DNA of 64,000 nt from Bacteroidia bacterium (GCA_030158725.1 JAOASJ010000034.1:1-64000), one strand, 5' to 3'; positions 28,699-38,730 are shown, counted from the first letter of the stretch. Notes: generated by a model not told the origin, from the sequence alone. Program-made: numbers and translations.

Positions 28699-29715
28699 TT
28701 ATTGGGGTATAGATTTTTTAATATTCTCAGTATAGCGGCTGTTTTTCCAATTTAAGCATTCGAATAAACCAGCTTCACAAGGCACACGTCTATTGGAGTG
28801 TACACATGGATGACATGCAACTTCATTATCGACTACAGGCCCTTTAAATGCAGGTGAAATCACTCGAGATGGAACAACTTCTGTTATAAGTATAGTACAA
28901 TTCTTATTAGATGATTGAATGACATGAGAAGAAAAACTATCGGTGCAAACTGTCCATTTTGCACGCTTCGAAATTTCAATCATATCCCCAATTTCTTTAT
29001 AAAAAGGGATAACTTTCATTCCAGCATCTTGAAACAATTTAAAATCTGGCTCTTTATAAAAAAAAGCATAATAAGCATTTGGGAAGTTTTCTTTCGCCCA
29101 CCATAAAGGCGCAAATTGTCTACTATTGCCATTGGCAAAAAAGACTATATTTTCATTGATATCATTAGGGATTTGCAATTCAGGAGATAAAGGCAATTCA
29201 GCATTCAATTTATCGTAAAGAATTGGGTAGTCTTCATTAACTTGCTTAGAAAAAGTCTCCAAAGAGATATCTCTCAATTTTTTGATTCCAGCTGTTTCCA
29301 AATAACCATGATAAGTGGCCATAACTTTTTCAGGTGGAACATGGATTAAACTAAGGTTATCCATAATTCCAAAAAGAAATATATTTAGAGAATCTTTAAA
29401 ACTTTTGTGCTTTCGCTCTGCAACAATTATTCTTTGAAATGGTGCAATGTATCTCTCTCCTTTTATTATACCTGGAATTAAGTGTCTTAAACCAATACCA
29501 GTATATGTTAATTTCATCTCTTTTGGTTTGGTTTCAACAAAAATCAATCGGTCACCAAAAACAAGTTTCATAAAAGGCCTAAATGTGTCATTGACATAAA
29601 GGTAAATTTCTAAATTTGGCTTTAATTTGGCCATTGAATAAAAGCCAACCAGACGCATCCATAAATCACCACTGCCGCCAACAACAGCATCTACGTATAA
29701 TTTTTCTTTTTTCAT
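28699..29715 (-). CDS. GT9-like (heptosyltransferase-like) protein with Cys-rich C-terminus
   Basis: GT-B-like order; VCTDSFSSHVIQSSNKNCTILI; C-terminal CHPC-N9-C-N6-C pattern (ACHPCVHSNRRVPCEAGLFECL) resembling Bacteroidota GT9 tails. Confidence 0.55.
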   Translation of the reverse strand: MKKEKLYVDAVVGGSGDLWMRLVGFYSMAKLKPNLEIYLYVNDTFRPFMKLVFGDRLIFVETKPKEMKLTYTGIGLRHLIPGIIKGERYIAPFQRIIVAERKHKSFKDSLNIFLFGIMDNLSLIHVPPEKVMATYHGYLETAGIKKLRDISLETFSKQVNEDYPILYDKLNAELPLSPELQIPNDINENIVFFANGNSRQFAPLWWAKENFPNAYYAFFYKEPDFKLFQDAGMKVIPFYKEIGDMIEISKRAKWTVCTDSFSSHVIQSSNKNCTILITEVVPSRVISPAFKGPVVDNEVACHPCVHSNRRVPCEAGLFECLNWKNSRYTENIKKSIPQ

Positions 29716-30305
29716 TTGCTTGCGTTCCTTTTATATAATTCTGGATTTAAACTTGGGTCATTGTACATTTTAAATTGTCTGTACACTTTAAACTGCAGTT
29801 TTGATTCCAATAAATCATTTATAACAATATTTAGCGCGTTTGACAAATCTGCAATTTGTTCTGTCAAAACAGCAACTTTTGAACTGCATTTATCAATATG
29901 GCTTTGGTCTACATCTTTTCTAAGAGTTTCTTCTTCCATGTGGAATTTCTTAAGTGCCATAATGGCCAAACGGTCTATCATCATGCCTGGAGTTTCTGAA
30001 TGCATTTTTTCCCCAGGTGTTACTTGGTTATTTTCCAAATATGAAAGTATCCATTCGTCAATCTTTTCCATAGCATTGTTTCTTGCTTGGTTGTATTGAT
30101 CAATGTTGCGTTTAGCCTCAACTATCCTCAATGGATCAATGTCTTTAATCCTAGCAATATCCTCTTCATGCCAAAGCATAAAGTTCCATTTCATATTTTC
30201 TTCAATAAAAGCCCAAGGTAATTGAGACTCTGTTAAAACCAAATTAACATGCCAATCTATAACTTTTTGGCTTTGGGTTTTTAATAATTGATCTATTGCT
30301 ATCAT
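29712..30305 (-). CDS. DUF4254-like helical protein
   Basis: NLVLTESQLPWAFIEENMKWNFMLWHEEDIARI...NIDQYNQARNNAMEKIDEWI resembles DUF4254; next to a GT9-like gene; start taken at the internal ATG at 30305 (ORF opens at 30350). Confidence 0.65.
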   Translation of the reverse strand: MIAIDQLLKTQSQKVIDWHVNLVLTESQLPWAFIEENMKWNFMLWHEEDIARIKDIDPLRIVEAKRNIDQYNQARNNAMEKIDEWILSYLENNQVTPGEKMHSETPGMMIDRLAIMALKKFHMEEETLRKDVDQSHIDKCSSKVAVLTEQIADLSNALNIVINDLLESKLQFKVYRQFKMYNDPSLNPELYKRNASK

Positions 30306-30312
30306 ATAATCC

Positions 30313-30876
30313 TTATTCTCTATTTTTAATAAATTTTGCAGGAACGCCACCCCAAATTTGATATGGAGGGATAGATTTATTCACCAATGAACCTGCGGCA
30401 ACAACGGAACCTTTTCCAATTGTAACACCTTTTATAATTACACAAGAAGAACCTATCCAAACGTCCTCTTCAATTTTTATTTCCTCTGCAACGGTATCTT
30501 GCAAATTCATTTTACTGCTTGGGTCAATTCCATGACCAACATCAACAAAGGTTGTTCTACTTGCTATTAAGCAATCGTCACCGATTGTAATTTTGGTGTT
30601 ACAAACAAATTCACAAGCATGCCCAATAAATACTCTGTTCCCAATTTTAATGTAAGATTCAGGATCATAGGGGTGCCAAATTCTAAAATCAACACCATCT
30701 TGTATATCGCAAGCTGCGCCAATCATTAATTTATTTGGCCAATCGCAACTGATGTTACCTAACTTGGTTCCTTTATCTATTTGCAAACCTCTCCATTTTA
30801 AGATTTCCTTTCTAAGAAGATTCTTTAAACTGAATAGTTTGGTATAAAAAAGGCCGAAAGAATTAGGTTGATGCAT
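30313..30876 (-). CDS. Hexapeptide-repeat acyltransferase
   Basis: IKIEEDVWIGSSCVIIKGVTIGKGSVVAAGSLVNKSIPPYQIWGGVPAKFIKNRE. Confidence 0.88.
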   Translation of the reverse strand: MHQPNSFGLFYTKLFSLKNLLRKEILKWRGLQIDKGTKLGNISCDWPNKLMIGAACDIQDGVDFRIWHPYDPESYIKIGNRVFIGHACEFVCNTKITIGDDCLIASRTTFVDVGHGIDPSSKMNLQDTVAEEIKIEEDVWIGSSCVIIKGVTIGKGSVVAAGSLVNKSIPPYQIWGGVPAKFIKNRE

Positions 30877-32175
30877 CTATGCTGTCTTATGTTTAGTTTT
30901 GAAATAATTGTATAAGAAAATGACAATATTCATGAGCAACAAAACTGCGCCAATTACCACGTTCATCCACAATGCACCGCGCAATGTTGTGATGTCAAGT
31001 GTTAATGCCAAAGCAATTATCGAAAGGATATTGACAGAAATATATAATATAGGATTGTACATCCAACCTCTAGAAGAAAGGAGTCCAAAAGCAATATCGG
31101 CAGATACACCTAAACAAGCACCCAAAATGCAAAGGATTAATTCATATTGTAAATCTTTATAATCACCGCCCAGTATCCATAAAATTTGGTTAGGGAATAA
31201 ATAGGTAACAACGATGACTAAAAACATCAATAAAAACAAACCTGATAATATTTGAAAATACCTTGCGATTAAGTTGTTTTTGTATATTGGTAAACGGGCA
31301 AATCTTGGAATTACCAATGTACTGGTGATAGCCGTAACAAGAGTTAGTATCATACCAAATTTCCCAAGTGCCCCAATCTGAGCAATTGAAGTTGTATTGC
31401 CAAATACAGACAACAACCACATGGTAATTTGACCAGACAAACTGTAATAAATTGCACCGGGCATGAATTTTTTAACAATTTTCAAGATGTCTTTTTTAAC
31501 TACAGGGTCGACTTCTTCCGTTTCAGTGATATGCTCTTTATTTAATTTCCTTAGTTTTATATTTCCATAAATTCTTGGCAAACCACCAGCAAGTATTGCC
31601 ACAAAAGACCAAGGGAAAATAATTAAACTCAAACCAGAAAGCACCAATCTGAGTATGCCCACCATTATCTGATTTTTTTGAAGTGGTACTATTGACTGAT
31701 GTAATTGTGGAATAATAACCAACAATGAATCCCATAAACCAGCATAAAAAGCAGGAATTAGTGTAACACAAATTAAAATAGTGGCAGGAATACTGGCTCC
31801 ATTAGACAGAAGCAGGTACACCAATATTGGAGTTGATAAAATCAAGCTAAAAACTGCGAATCTTTTTCTTAAGTGAATACCAGTTGAAAACACCAACCCG
31901 AGTTTAATTTTATCTTGCCATACTTTAGCACCTTGCGACATAACGCCACTAGAGACCCCACCATCGGCAAGGACAACCATGGTTCCTAAAACTGTATTGG
32001 CTAATACGTAATACGCATATTCTTGTGGACTTAATAGTCGAATGACCATAATCCCTGATATAAATCCAATAGCTTGAATTAATATTTGGGCACCACCAGT
32101 TACTATAAAAAGTTTTATTATAGTGAAAAGATTACTGTCCTTTTTATCTATTAAGCTTTCTGGAGATTCTGACAT
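30877..32175 (-). CDS. Polysaccharide flippase (Wzx/MATE-like oligosaccharide exporter)
   Basis: Polytopic; IKLFIVTGGAQILIQAIGFISGIMVIRLLSPQEYAYYVLANTVLG. Confidence 0.85.
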   Translation of the reverse strand: MSESPESLIDKKDSNLFTIIKLFIVTGGAQILIQAIGFISGIMVIRLLSPQEYAYYVLANTVLGTMVVLADGGVSSGVMSQGAKVWQDKIKLGLVFSTGIHLRKRFAVFSLILSTPILVYLLLSNGASIPATILICVTLIPAFYAGLWDSLLVIIPQLHQSIVPLQKNQIMVGILRLVLSGLSLIIFPWSFVAILAGGLPRIYGNIKLRKLNKEHITETEEVDPVVKKDILKIVKKFMPGAIYYSLSGQITMWLLSVFGNTTSIAQIGALGKFGMILTLVTAITSTLVIPRFARLPIYKNNLIARYFQILSGLFLLMFLVIVVTYLFPNQILWILGGDYKDLQYELILCILGACLGVSADIAFGLLSSRGWMYNPILYISVNILSIIALALTLDITTLRGALWMNVVIGAVLLLMNIVIFLYNYFKTKHKTA

Positions 32176-32206
32176 TTTTTAAAATTAATTTTATTCAATC
32201 GTGGGC

Positions 32207-33019
32207 TTAAATAAATAACATGACAATTTGGAAACATACGCGGTCTAGATAAACACCAAAACCTCTGAATCTAAATTTAAACAACAATTTGGTATCAGAA
32301 ATAATCACACCAACACACAGTTTAAGTCGTTGGAATCGGTAATTAAAGTCCCTTTTAATGTGGTTTTTATTTAGAGAATATTGATTAGACAATAATCTTT
32401 TTTTGAAATTTTGAAATGGTTTAACACGACGCCAAGGATGAATCACTTTTGCTTCGGGAACAAAATTATGTGTTGCAATTTTTTGAAGCCTTTCAAACAA
32501 ATCGGTATCCTCCATAGCTGCGTAAGGGAATCCTTCATCAAATCCTTTTAATTCTCCGTACAATTCGCGTTCAATGGCAATATTGCATGACCAGAAACAA
32601 TTTCCTTTTAGATTGAGAGGAGATTCTTCATCAACTCTTTGTTTTGGTCTTTCTGCATTTATATACCCTTCTAAAGCCCTGTATGAGCCATTACTTATGG
32701 CATCATAATATGATTTTAAAATATTAGAATCAGGCAAACAATCATCATCAATAAAAACAAACCAATTTCCGTTTGCATTTTTTGCGCCATTGTTTCTATT
32801 GGAGGCAGGACCTTTCTGTGGCCCTTGAATAAATTTCGCCCAAGGAAAATCTTTAGACAATTCTAAAGACATCTGATTTTTACTGTCATCTGTAACGATT
32901 ACTTCATACAAATCAGATGAAATTGTTTGCTTGTCTGGACTAAGCATAGTGAGACAATTAAACAACAAATCATTGCGCTTATAGGTTGGAATTATAACTG
33001 ATAAAAACAAATTAGACAT
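32207..33019 (-). CDS. Glycosyltransferase family 2 protein
   Basis: LSVIIPTYKRNDLLFNCLTML, ASNRNNGAKNANGNWFVFIDDDCLPD. Confidence 0.93.
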   Translation of the reverse strand: MSNLFLSVIIPTYKRNDLLFNCLTMLSPDKQTISSDLYEVIVTDDSKNQMSLELSKDFPWAKFIQGPQKGPASNRNNGAKNANGNWFVFIDDDCLPDSNILKSYYDAISNGSYRALEGYINAERPKQRVDEESPLNLKGNCFWSCNIAIERELYGELKGFDEGFPYAAMEDTDLFERLQKIATHNFVPEAKVIHPWRRVKPFQNFKKRLLSNQYSLNKNHIKRDFNYRFQRLKLCVGVIISDTKLLFKFRFRGFGVYLDRVCFQIVMLFI

Positions 33020-33042
33020 AAAAGAAATTCTAAAGTACTTAA

Positions 33043-35406
33043 TTAAGATTTACGCTTGAAGAAGTTTAAGAAACTTAAAAAGGTTTTCTTGGCTTTTTTA
33101 TCATCTTCACTATAGCCTTGGCCATATCCATAACCGTAACCATAACCATTGCCATAAGTACTTTTTGCACCCATCATGCCTCTTTCTTTCAAACCATTAA
33201 AAATAATATACATATTTTTCAATTCCTCATTAACATAAACGTTGTTTATAAATCTTAAATATGATTTAGGTGTGTGGTGATGGCGAATCACATAGAAAGT
33301 CACATCAGAATACTGTCCTAATATTTTAGCATCAGTAACCAATCCAATTGGTGGCGTGTCAATAATTATGTAATCAAACTCCTCTTTGTATTGTTTCAAC
33401 ATTTCCTCCAATTTACCATTCATAATTAACTCGGTAGGATTTGGTGGAATTTGTCCAGCAGTAATAATACTTAAGTTAGGAATATCTTTAATTTTTTGAA
33501 TTGCTTTTTCCTTTTCACAATTGCCTGAAAGAATTGTAGACATTCCAAAATCGTTTTTCAAGCCAAGCATAGTAGATAGTTTTGGCTTTCTCAAATCCAA
33601 ATCTAATAACAATACTTTTTTATTTGCAATAGCTAAGCTTACACAAAGGTTAATGCCGATAAAACTTTTTCCATCTCCTGAAACTGATGATGTCATCAAG
33701 ATTGTTTTATTGTGTGCATTTGAGCCAATAAAACCAAGTGAAGTTCTCAAAGATCTAAATTGTTCAGCTATTGGACTTCTGTTTCCATCATTAACAACAA
33801 TGGCTTCTTTGCCTTCATTGAAAATAATTTCAGACAATATGGTTGCGTCAGTCTGTTTTTCAATTTCAGATCTGAACATGATTTCTTTGGTTAGTTTTTC
33901 TTTTAATAAAACAAAGGCTACTCCAATTAGAATTCCACAAAGCAAAGCAAAAATGTACATGCTCGATTTCACAGGTTTAACAGGAAAACCAAGAGCCTCT
34001 GCTGGATTAATCAATCTACTATCAGCGGCTGCTGATGCGTATGATAAAGCTGTTTCTTCCCTTTTTTCAAGTAGGAAAGTATAAATGCTGTTTTTAACCG
34101 TTTGTTGCCTGTTGATGTCCAACAACTCCCTCTCTTTTTTAGGAATGGTGCGCAACATACTCGTGTAACGGTTGCTTTCCCCTCTGATTTTAGATTCAGT
34201 AGCCCTTAAATTCTGTTTTAAGTTTCTGATATTTTCTAGAATACTAGGTTTTAATTGGGCTATTTGACTTTGCAAGGCTAATACCGTTGGCGAGTTTTCT
34301 GCTCCAATTTTCTTTAAGCGACTTAATTGAGATTCTGCCTCAGTTAATTTATTAATTAAACTCATTAGAGTCGGATCGCTAATACCAAAGGTAGAAGGGA
34401 CTGTTCCTGAATTATCACTTTTATTAATCAGGTATTTTTCAATATTGTCCATAACAGACAATTGAATATTAACTTCTGCAGCTTGTTGGTCAGACGATTG
34501 AACAGTGGCTAAATAGGCCGATCCCTGCGTAGAAATATCGATAATATCCTCTTTTTGCTTATAATTCTCAATATCCATTTCAATTGAAGACAATTCAATG
34601 GTTACTTTTGCCAAACGTTCTTCAATGAATTTCAGGGTATTTTCAGCCATGGTGTTTTTATCTGCAACACCAGCTCTATTGTATTCTTTGATTAATGCAT
34701 TTAAAATATCAACAGCCCTTTCTGGAACAGGGTCAGTTAAACCTAAATTTAATATGGTTGTTTGTTTAGATCCTGGCCAAATCAACAAGTTTGACAATAA
34801 ATCTTTTGCCATGTCATCCACTTTGCAAAACTTGACAAAGTATTTTCTATTGTCTTTTACATCATGTTTATGGTCAAAGTTAATTCTAAATTTACCATAT
34901 GGGGTTAAAACAGTGTCTTCTAACGGATATTTTTTTCCAGCCAATTCTACTGCTTTCTCTAGAGGATAATAAGTAAAATTAATAAGACCAGTATTATAAA
35001 CTGTTGAAGGTTCTATTGCTTTGAATGAAACAGGGCAATTGTTATATGCGTATAAATTATTAATACGACCTGGAATAAAAACCTGTGCATACAAGCCCAT
35101 ATCTACAACAACTTGTGACATAAGGCCTCTAGATTTGATTATTTCTATTTCATTTTCTACATTCTTTTTAGATTCTGTACCTTCCAGTGCATTGATAACA
35201 CTTTCCATACCGGTTTCCTCGTCCTTAAGCATAATGGTAGCGGTTGCTTTGTAAAGAGGTGTAGTGTATCTTAACTTAAGAAAAGTTATACCAAAACAAA
35301 TTACAATTGCTAAGGCAAAAACAGGCCAAAAAGGTAAATATTTGCTAATTATGTCATTGACAATATTAGCTGTATCGTTTTTAATCGGTGATTTTTTTTC
35401 GATCAT
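33043..35406 (-). CDS. wzc: Wzc-like polysaccharide co-polymerase with bacterial tyrosine autokinase
   Basis: Wzz-like N-terminus with two TM segments, Walker A (MTSSVSGDGKSFIGINLCVSLA), VLLLDLDLRKPKLS, DYIIIDTPPIG, Tyr-rich tail YGNGYGYGYGYGQGY. Confidence 0.95.
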   Translation of the reverse strand: MIEKKSPIKNDTANIVNDIISKYLPFWPVFALAIVICFGITFLKLRYTTPLYKATATIMLKDEETGMESVINALEGTESKKNVENEIEIIKSRGLMSQVVVDMGLYAQVFIPGRINNLYAYNNCPVSFKAIEPSTVYNTGLINFTYYPLEKAVELAGKKYPLEDTVLTPYGKFRINFDHKHDVKDNRKYFVKFCKVDDMAKDLLSNLLIWPGSKQTTILNLGLTDPVPERAVDILNALIKEYNRAGVADKNTMAENTLKFIEERLAKVTIELSSIEMDIENYKQKEDIIDISTQGSAYLATVQSSDQQAAEVNIQLSVMDNIEKYLINKSDNSGTVPSTFGISDPTLMSLINKLTEAESQLSRLKKIGAENSPTVLALQSQIAQLKPSILENIRNLKQNLRATESKIRGESNRYTSMLRTIPKKERELLDINRQQTVKNSIYTFLLEKREETALSYASAAADSRLINPAEALGFPVKPVKSSMYIFALLCGILIGVAFVLLKEKLTKEIMFRSEIEKQTDATILSEIIFNEGKEAIVVNDGNRSPIAEQFRSLRTSLGFIGSNAHNKTILMTSSVSGDGKSFIGINLCVSLAIANKKVLLLDLDLRKPKLSTMLGLKNDFGMSTILSGNCEKEKAIQKIKDIPNLSIITAGQIPPNPTELIMNGKLEEMLKQYKEEFDYIIIDTPPIGLVTDAKILGQYSDVTFYVIRHHHTPKSYLRFINNVYVNEELKNMYIIFNGLKERGMMGAKSTYGNGYGYGYGYGQGYSEDDKKAKKTFLSFLNFFKRKS

Positions 35407-35422
35407 TTGTGTAATTTAAAAT

Positions 35423-36205
35423 TTATTTACCTACAAAATTGCTGTAGAGTAGAAGTATTAAAGTAATAGTGGATATTCCCATTGAAACAAATTGAGAAGA
35501 ACGGTCAATAGCCGCTGTTTTGCTCTTCCCTGGTTCAAAGTAAATAACATCCTGATTTTGTAAATAATAAAAATCTTTATTAAATATCTCAGGATCATTT
35601 AGACTAAATCTGGTGTAGGTCCTCTTTCCATTTTGCTCTCTAATTAACAAAACATTGTCTCTTTGCGCAAAAACAGTTAAATCACCCGCCATACCAATGG
35701 CTTCTATAATGGTAATTTTCTCGTTTTGAATATTAAAAACACCTGGACGGTTAACCTCTCCTAATAAAGTAATTTTATAATTTAAAACTCTAACACTTAC
35801 AATAGGATCTATTGCAACTTTGCCATCGGTTAACAAATTGGCAATTTTATCCTCTAATTGCTTTTTACTTAAGTCACGGCAATAAACTTTCCCAAGTAGA
35901 GGAAACTTAACATAACCTGAATCATCAACCAAATATCCTGATTGAGCTGAAGCGGTAGCTCCAGGAGCAGCAACACTTGTATTATTTAATAATCTTTCAG
36001 TTTCTTTATCCTGAGAAATAAAGATGGTGATTTGTAGAATGTCACTTGGCTTGATTAGGTTCTCATGGGCATTTTTTAACACCTCTTGACTAGTTTTATC
36101 CTTCAACTCCGTAAAAATCCGAATCTTAGAACTGCTAACGCATGAACTAAAAATCAGCAAAACCATAAAGATTTTAAAAAAAGAATTCAATCTATTTTGC
36201 GTCAT
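35423..36205 (-). CDS. wza: Polysaccharide export outer membrane lipoprotein (Wza-like)
   Basis: Lipoprotein signal LLIFSSCVSS; export and SLBB-like motifs (GYVKFPLLGKVYCRDLSKKQLEDKIANLL; ITLLGEVNRPGVFNI). Confidence 0.92.
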   Translation of the reverse strand: MTQNRLNSFFKIFMVLLIFSSCVSSSKIRIFTELKDKTSQEVLKNAHENLIKPSDILQITIFISQDKETERLLNNTSVAAPGATASAQSGYLVDDSGYVKFPLLGKVYCRDLSKKQLEDKIANLLTDGKVAIDPIVSVRVLNYKITLLGEVNRPGVFNIQNEKITIIEAIGMAGDLTVFAQRDNVLLIREQNGKRTYTRFSLNDPEIFNKDFYYLQNQDVIYFEPGKSKTAAIDRSSQFVSMGISTITLILLLYSNFVGK

Positions 36206-36474
36206 ATTTGTGTATTTTAAGTACTAATAATCAATAAATTACCTCGAGCAATATCAATTCCGAAATTGCCTAAATAAAAAATTGAAATAAAATCAGTTTT
36301 GTGAGAGTTTGTGTTTTCATCAAAATTGAAGTGCAATAATAAGTGTTTTTAGCAACATATCACCAATTTTTACACATCAAATGCAGTGTTTTTTCTATGA
36401 AAAAACCAGAATTTAAATTAACATTTAATTGATTAAATAATAAAATTCTAAAGAAATTAACCTTTTGTTAAAGA

Positions 36475-36482
36475 CAAAACTA
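36475..36482 (-). promoter_or_regulatory. Candidate -7 element (TAGTTTTG) for the minus-strand EPS operon
   Basis: CAAAACTA on the + strand in the 344-bp gap upstream of wza; no clear -33 partner. Confidence 0.35.
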
Positions 36483-36549
36483 TCGATATTTTAGAACTAA
36501 AATTCGATTTAATTCATGAATTTCAAATTGAATAGATTAGCCTTTAAAC

Positions 36550-37623
36550 CTATAATTTCGTTAAAACAGCGATGAACAAGGTATCTGATTCATTGTTTTC
36601 CGCAACAGTATATTGCATAGATTCTAGTTTTAAACCATGGTTTTTTACTAATAAATCGACATTTTTCTCATTCTCTGCTGCAAAAACAGAACAGGTCATG
36701 TAGTATAATTTGCCTTCCACTTTTAAGTTTTTCAAAGCATTACCGGCAATTTGTAATTGTAGTTTTGCAAAATATTCAATCTTTGAAATTTGAAATCCTA
36801 AGATGTTCTCGGGTGAGCGTCCCCAGGTTCCACTTCCTGAACAAGGAACATCTAGTATAACTTTATCGTATTTTGTCTTTAATTGAAATGGTTCCAATAG
36901 ATCACATAATTCAATCTGTGGCGCTTTTAATCCTAAAGTTTTAAAACGGGTTTTTAGGTTTTCAAGAATAGTAAATCGCTTATCACTACAAGTCAACTGA
37001 AAAGGTTTTATAAACTTATTAGAAATGTAAATTGATTTCCCCCCTGCACCACTGCATGCATCCCATATAGCATCATCCTCTACTACGTCAACACAATCTG
37101 CTACCTTTTGAGAAGCGAAATCCATAGTCCAGGCCCAACCATTTTCCAAAATATGGTTGCATTTACTATCTGCTTCAAGCCTCAAACTGAATTCAGATAC
37201 TTTTTCAAAAGGTATTTGGTTTTGTTTTAGAAAATTCAAAACCAAAGACTCAGTTCCACGCCTCAATACCAAATACAATGGTTTTTGAAACTGCAAACCT
37301 TTTACCCATTCATCAAAATTTATCAATTGACTTACATCAGATCGATATGGGAATATTTCATCGGCTTTAGGAAATTGGCTACTGCCATCAGAAATAGCAA
37401 CTGCCTTACTAATTTTACTTTGTAAATCAGGCTCTGCATTTAATGCATAGCCCATTCTGAAATAAGAGAAGCAAAGGTTTTTATATATTTTTCTGTCTTT
37501 GCTACCCCATGAACGGTTCTGTTTACATAGATTAGCAAAATAATATTGAAAAGGTTGGTCGAACTGGTAATTTGATAAGATGTCAGCAACAACTGCTAAT
37601 CTGAAAGGCTTTAGTATCTCCAA
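36550..37623 (-). CDS. RsmB/NOP2-like rRNA cytosine-C5 methyltransferase
   Basis: IWDACSGAGGKSIYI, KVILDVPCSGSGTWGRSPE, LYYMTCSVFAAENEKNV. Confidence 0.88.
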   Translation of the reverse strand: MEILKPFRLAVVADILSNYQFDQPFQYYFANLCKQNRSWGSKDRKIYKNLCFSYFRMGYALNAEPDLQSKISKAVAISDGSSQFPKADEIFPYRSDVSQLINFDEWVKGLQFQKPLYLVLRRGTESLVLNFLKQNQIPFEKVSEFSLRLEADSKCNHILENGWAWTMDFASQKVADCVDVVEDDAIWDACSGAGGKSIYISNKFIKPFQLTCSDKRFTILENLKTRFKTLGLKAPQIELCDLLEPFQLKTKYDKVILDVPCSGSGTWGRSPENILGFQISKIEYFAKLQLQIAGNALKNLKVEGKLYYMTCSVFAAENEKNVDLLVKNHGLKLESMQYTVAENNESDTLFIAVLTKL

Positions 37624-38729
37624 AATGCTTTGTAAAAATTATAATTTTCGTAATAAAACAAATTCAATCCTGCATTTTCAATTAGGTTGCCTCTTTGAAC
37701 AAAATTAAATGTTCTATGGGTATAGTTGAACTCTTTGTTTAAAATGTATTTATAGAAGTTATCATCAAAAGCCATTAAGGCCATTCCGAAAAACGAAAAT
37801 TGATCGTATCCAATAAAAGTATAGCGGTCTGGATCTCCACCATATTTGGTTCTGTATGCTCTACGAAAAGCTTTGTATGTGGTGTCGTTATAAGGCACAC
37901 TATATGTACCGTAAAAATACAATCCATTTAAGGAATTGTAGCTAACTCTATCAATATCTAACCAATCAGTAGGTCCAACCACAATACACTTAGAATTGCT
38001 CTTTGCAGAAATTCCTTGACTACAGCTGCTAGCACCTTTGCCTGTGAAGAAAACCATTAATGAATCCTTTTTATTCCAAACAGATTCTATCGTAACTGTT
38101 TTTCCATCAATAACTTGACATTTCAAACCGGAAGCCAATTCGTATCCTTTTTTGAAATTTCTAGCAGCAAAAGTTCTAGTATTTTTTACAATGTCATCAA
38201 CCACAACAACTTGGAATTTTTTGAATGCAGAAGCCGCATGTTTACCAGTGTAATAATATTGAAGACTGTCTACGGTATTGCAATTAATTAAAGGAAACTC
38301 AGTACCCAAGGTATTTGGATAATATCTTAGTGGTGACACCAATGGGATTTTATAAATGGCACAAAATTTCTCAACTTCAAAAAGTTCGTTGTCGTATACT
38401 GGACCTATCATTAAATCTATTTCCTGTAGTTCAGGATTTTGGAGCAATCTGATGACTTCTAAACTGTCCATTTTGGTATCAAGGACAGTCAATTTCATTT
38501 TAAGACCTTGGGATTCCAAATCGGCAATAGCCATTTCAACACCTTCATAGTATTCGGCCATGATATCGCGCACCTTCCATTTATCAGGCATTCCAATACA
38601 AAAAGGCAGCATCAGAACAACCTTGTATTCTTTCTTAAAAGGTGGCAATTGCTCTTGCAATACATTATTCGCATTTAAACTGCTTGAGAAAAATGCAAGA
38701 ATGCAAAATATTGATAAGCCTAATCTCAT
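37611..38729 (-). CDS. Type-I periplasmic-binding-fold protein (ABC substrate-binding / LpoA-like), no transporter genes nearby
   Basis: KVVLMLPFCIGMPD...EYYEGVEMAIADLESQG, LMIGPVYDNELFEVEKFC, IPLVSPLRY; signal peptide from the ATG at 38729 (ORF opens at TTG 38744). Confidence 0.7.
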   Translation of the reverse strand: MRLGLSIFCILAFFSSSLNANNVLQEQLPPFKKEYKVVLMLPFCIGMPDKWKVRDIMAEYYEGVEMAIADLESQGLKMKLTVLDTKMDSLEVIRLLQNPELQEIDLMIGPVYDNELFEVEKFCAIYKIPLVSPLRYYPNTLGTEFPLINCNTVDSLQYYYTGKHAASAFKKFQVVVVDDIVKNTRTFAARNFKKGYELASGLKCQVIDGKTVTIESVWNKKDSLMVFFTGKGASSCSQGISAKSNSKCIVVGPTDWLDIDRVSYNSLNGLYFYGTYSVPYNDTTYKAFRRAYRTKYGGDPDRYTFIGYDQFSFFGMALMAFDDNFYKYILNKEFNYTHRTFNFVQRGNLIENAGLNLFYYENYNFYKAFWRY

Positions 38730-38730
38730 T

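Noticed and set aside
33521-34084. 187-aa plus-strand ORF antisense to wzc (also 34598-34969)
   Set aside because: Overlaps conserved kinase and Wzz motifs on the minus strand; no promoter or recognisable domain
13677-36205. EPS locus as a secondary-metabolite or defence island
   Set aside because: All recognisable genes fit Wzx/Wzy polysaccharide synthesis, export or tailoring; no nuclease, reverse transcriptase, toxin-antitoxin or NRPS/PKS domains
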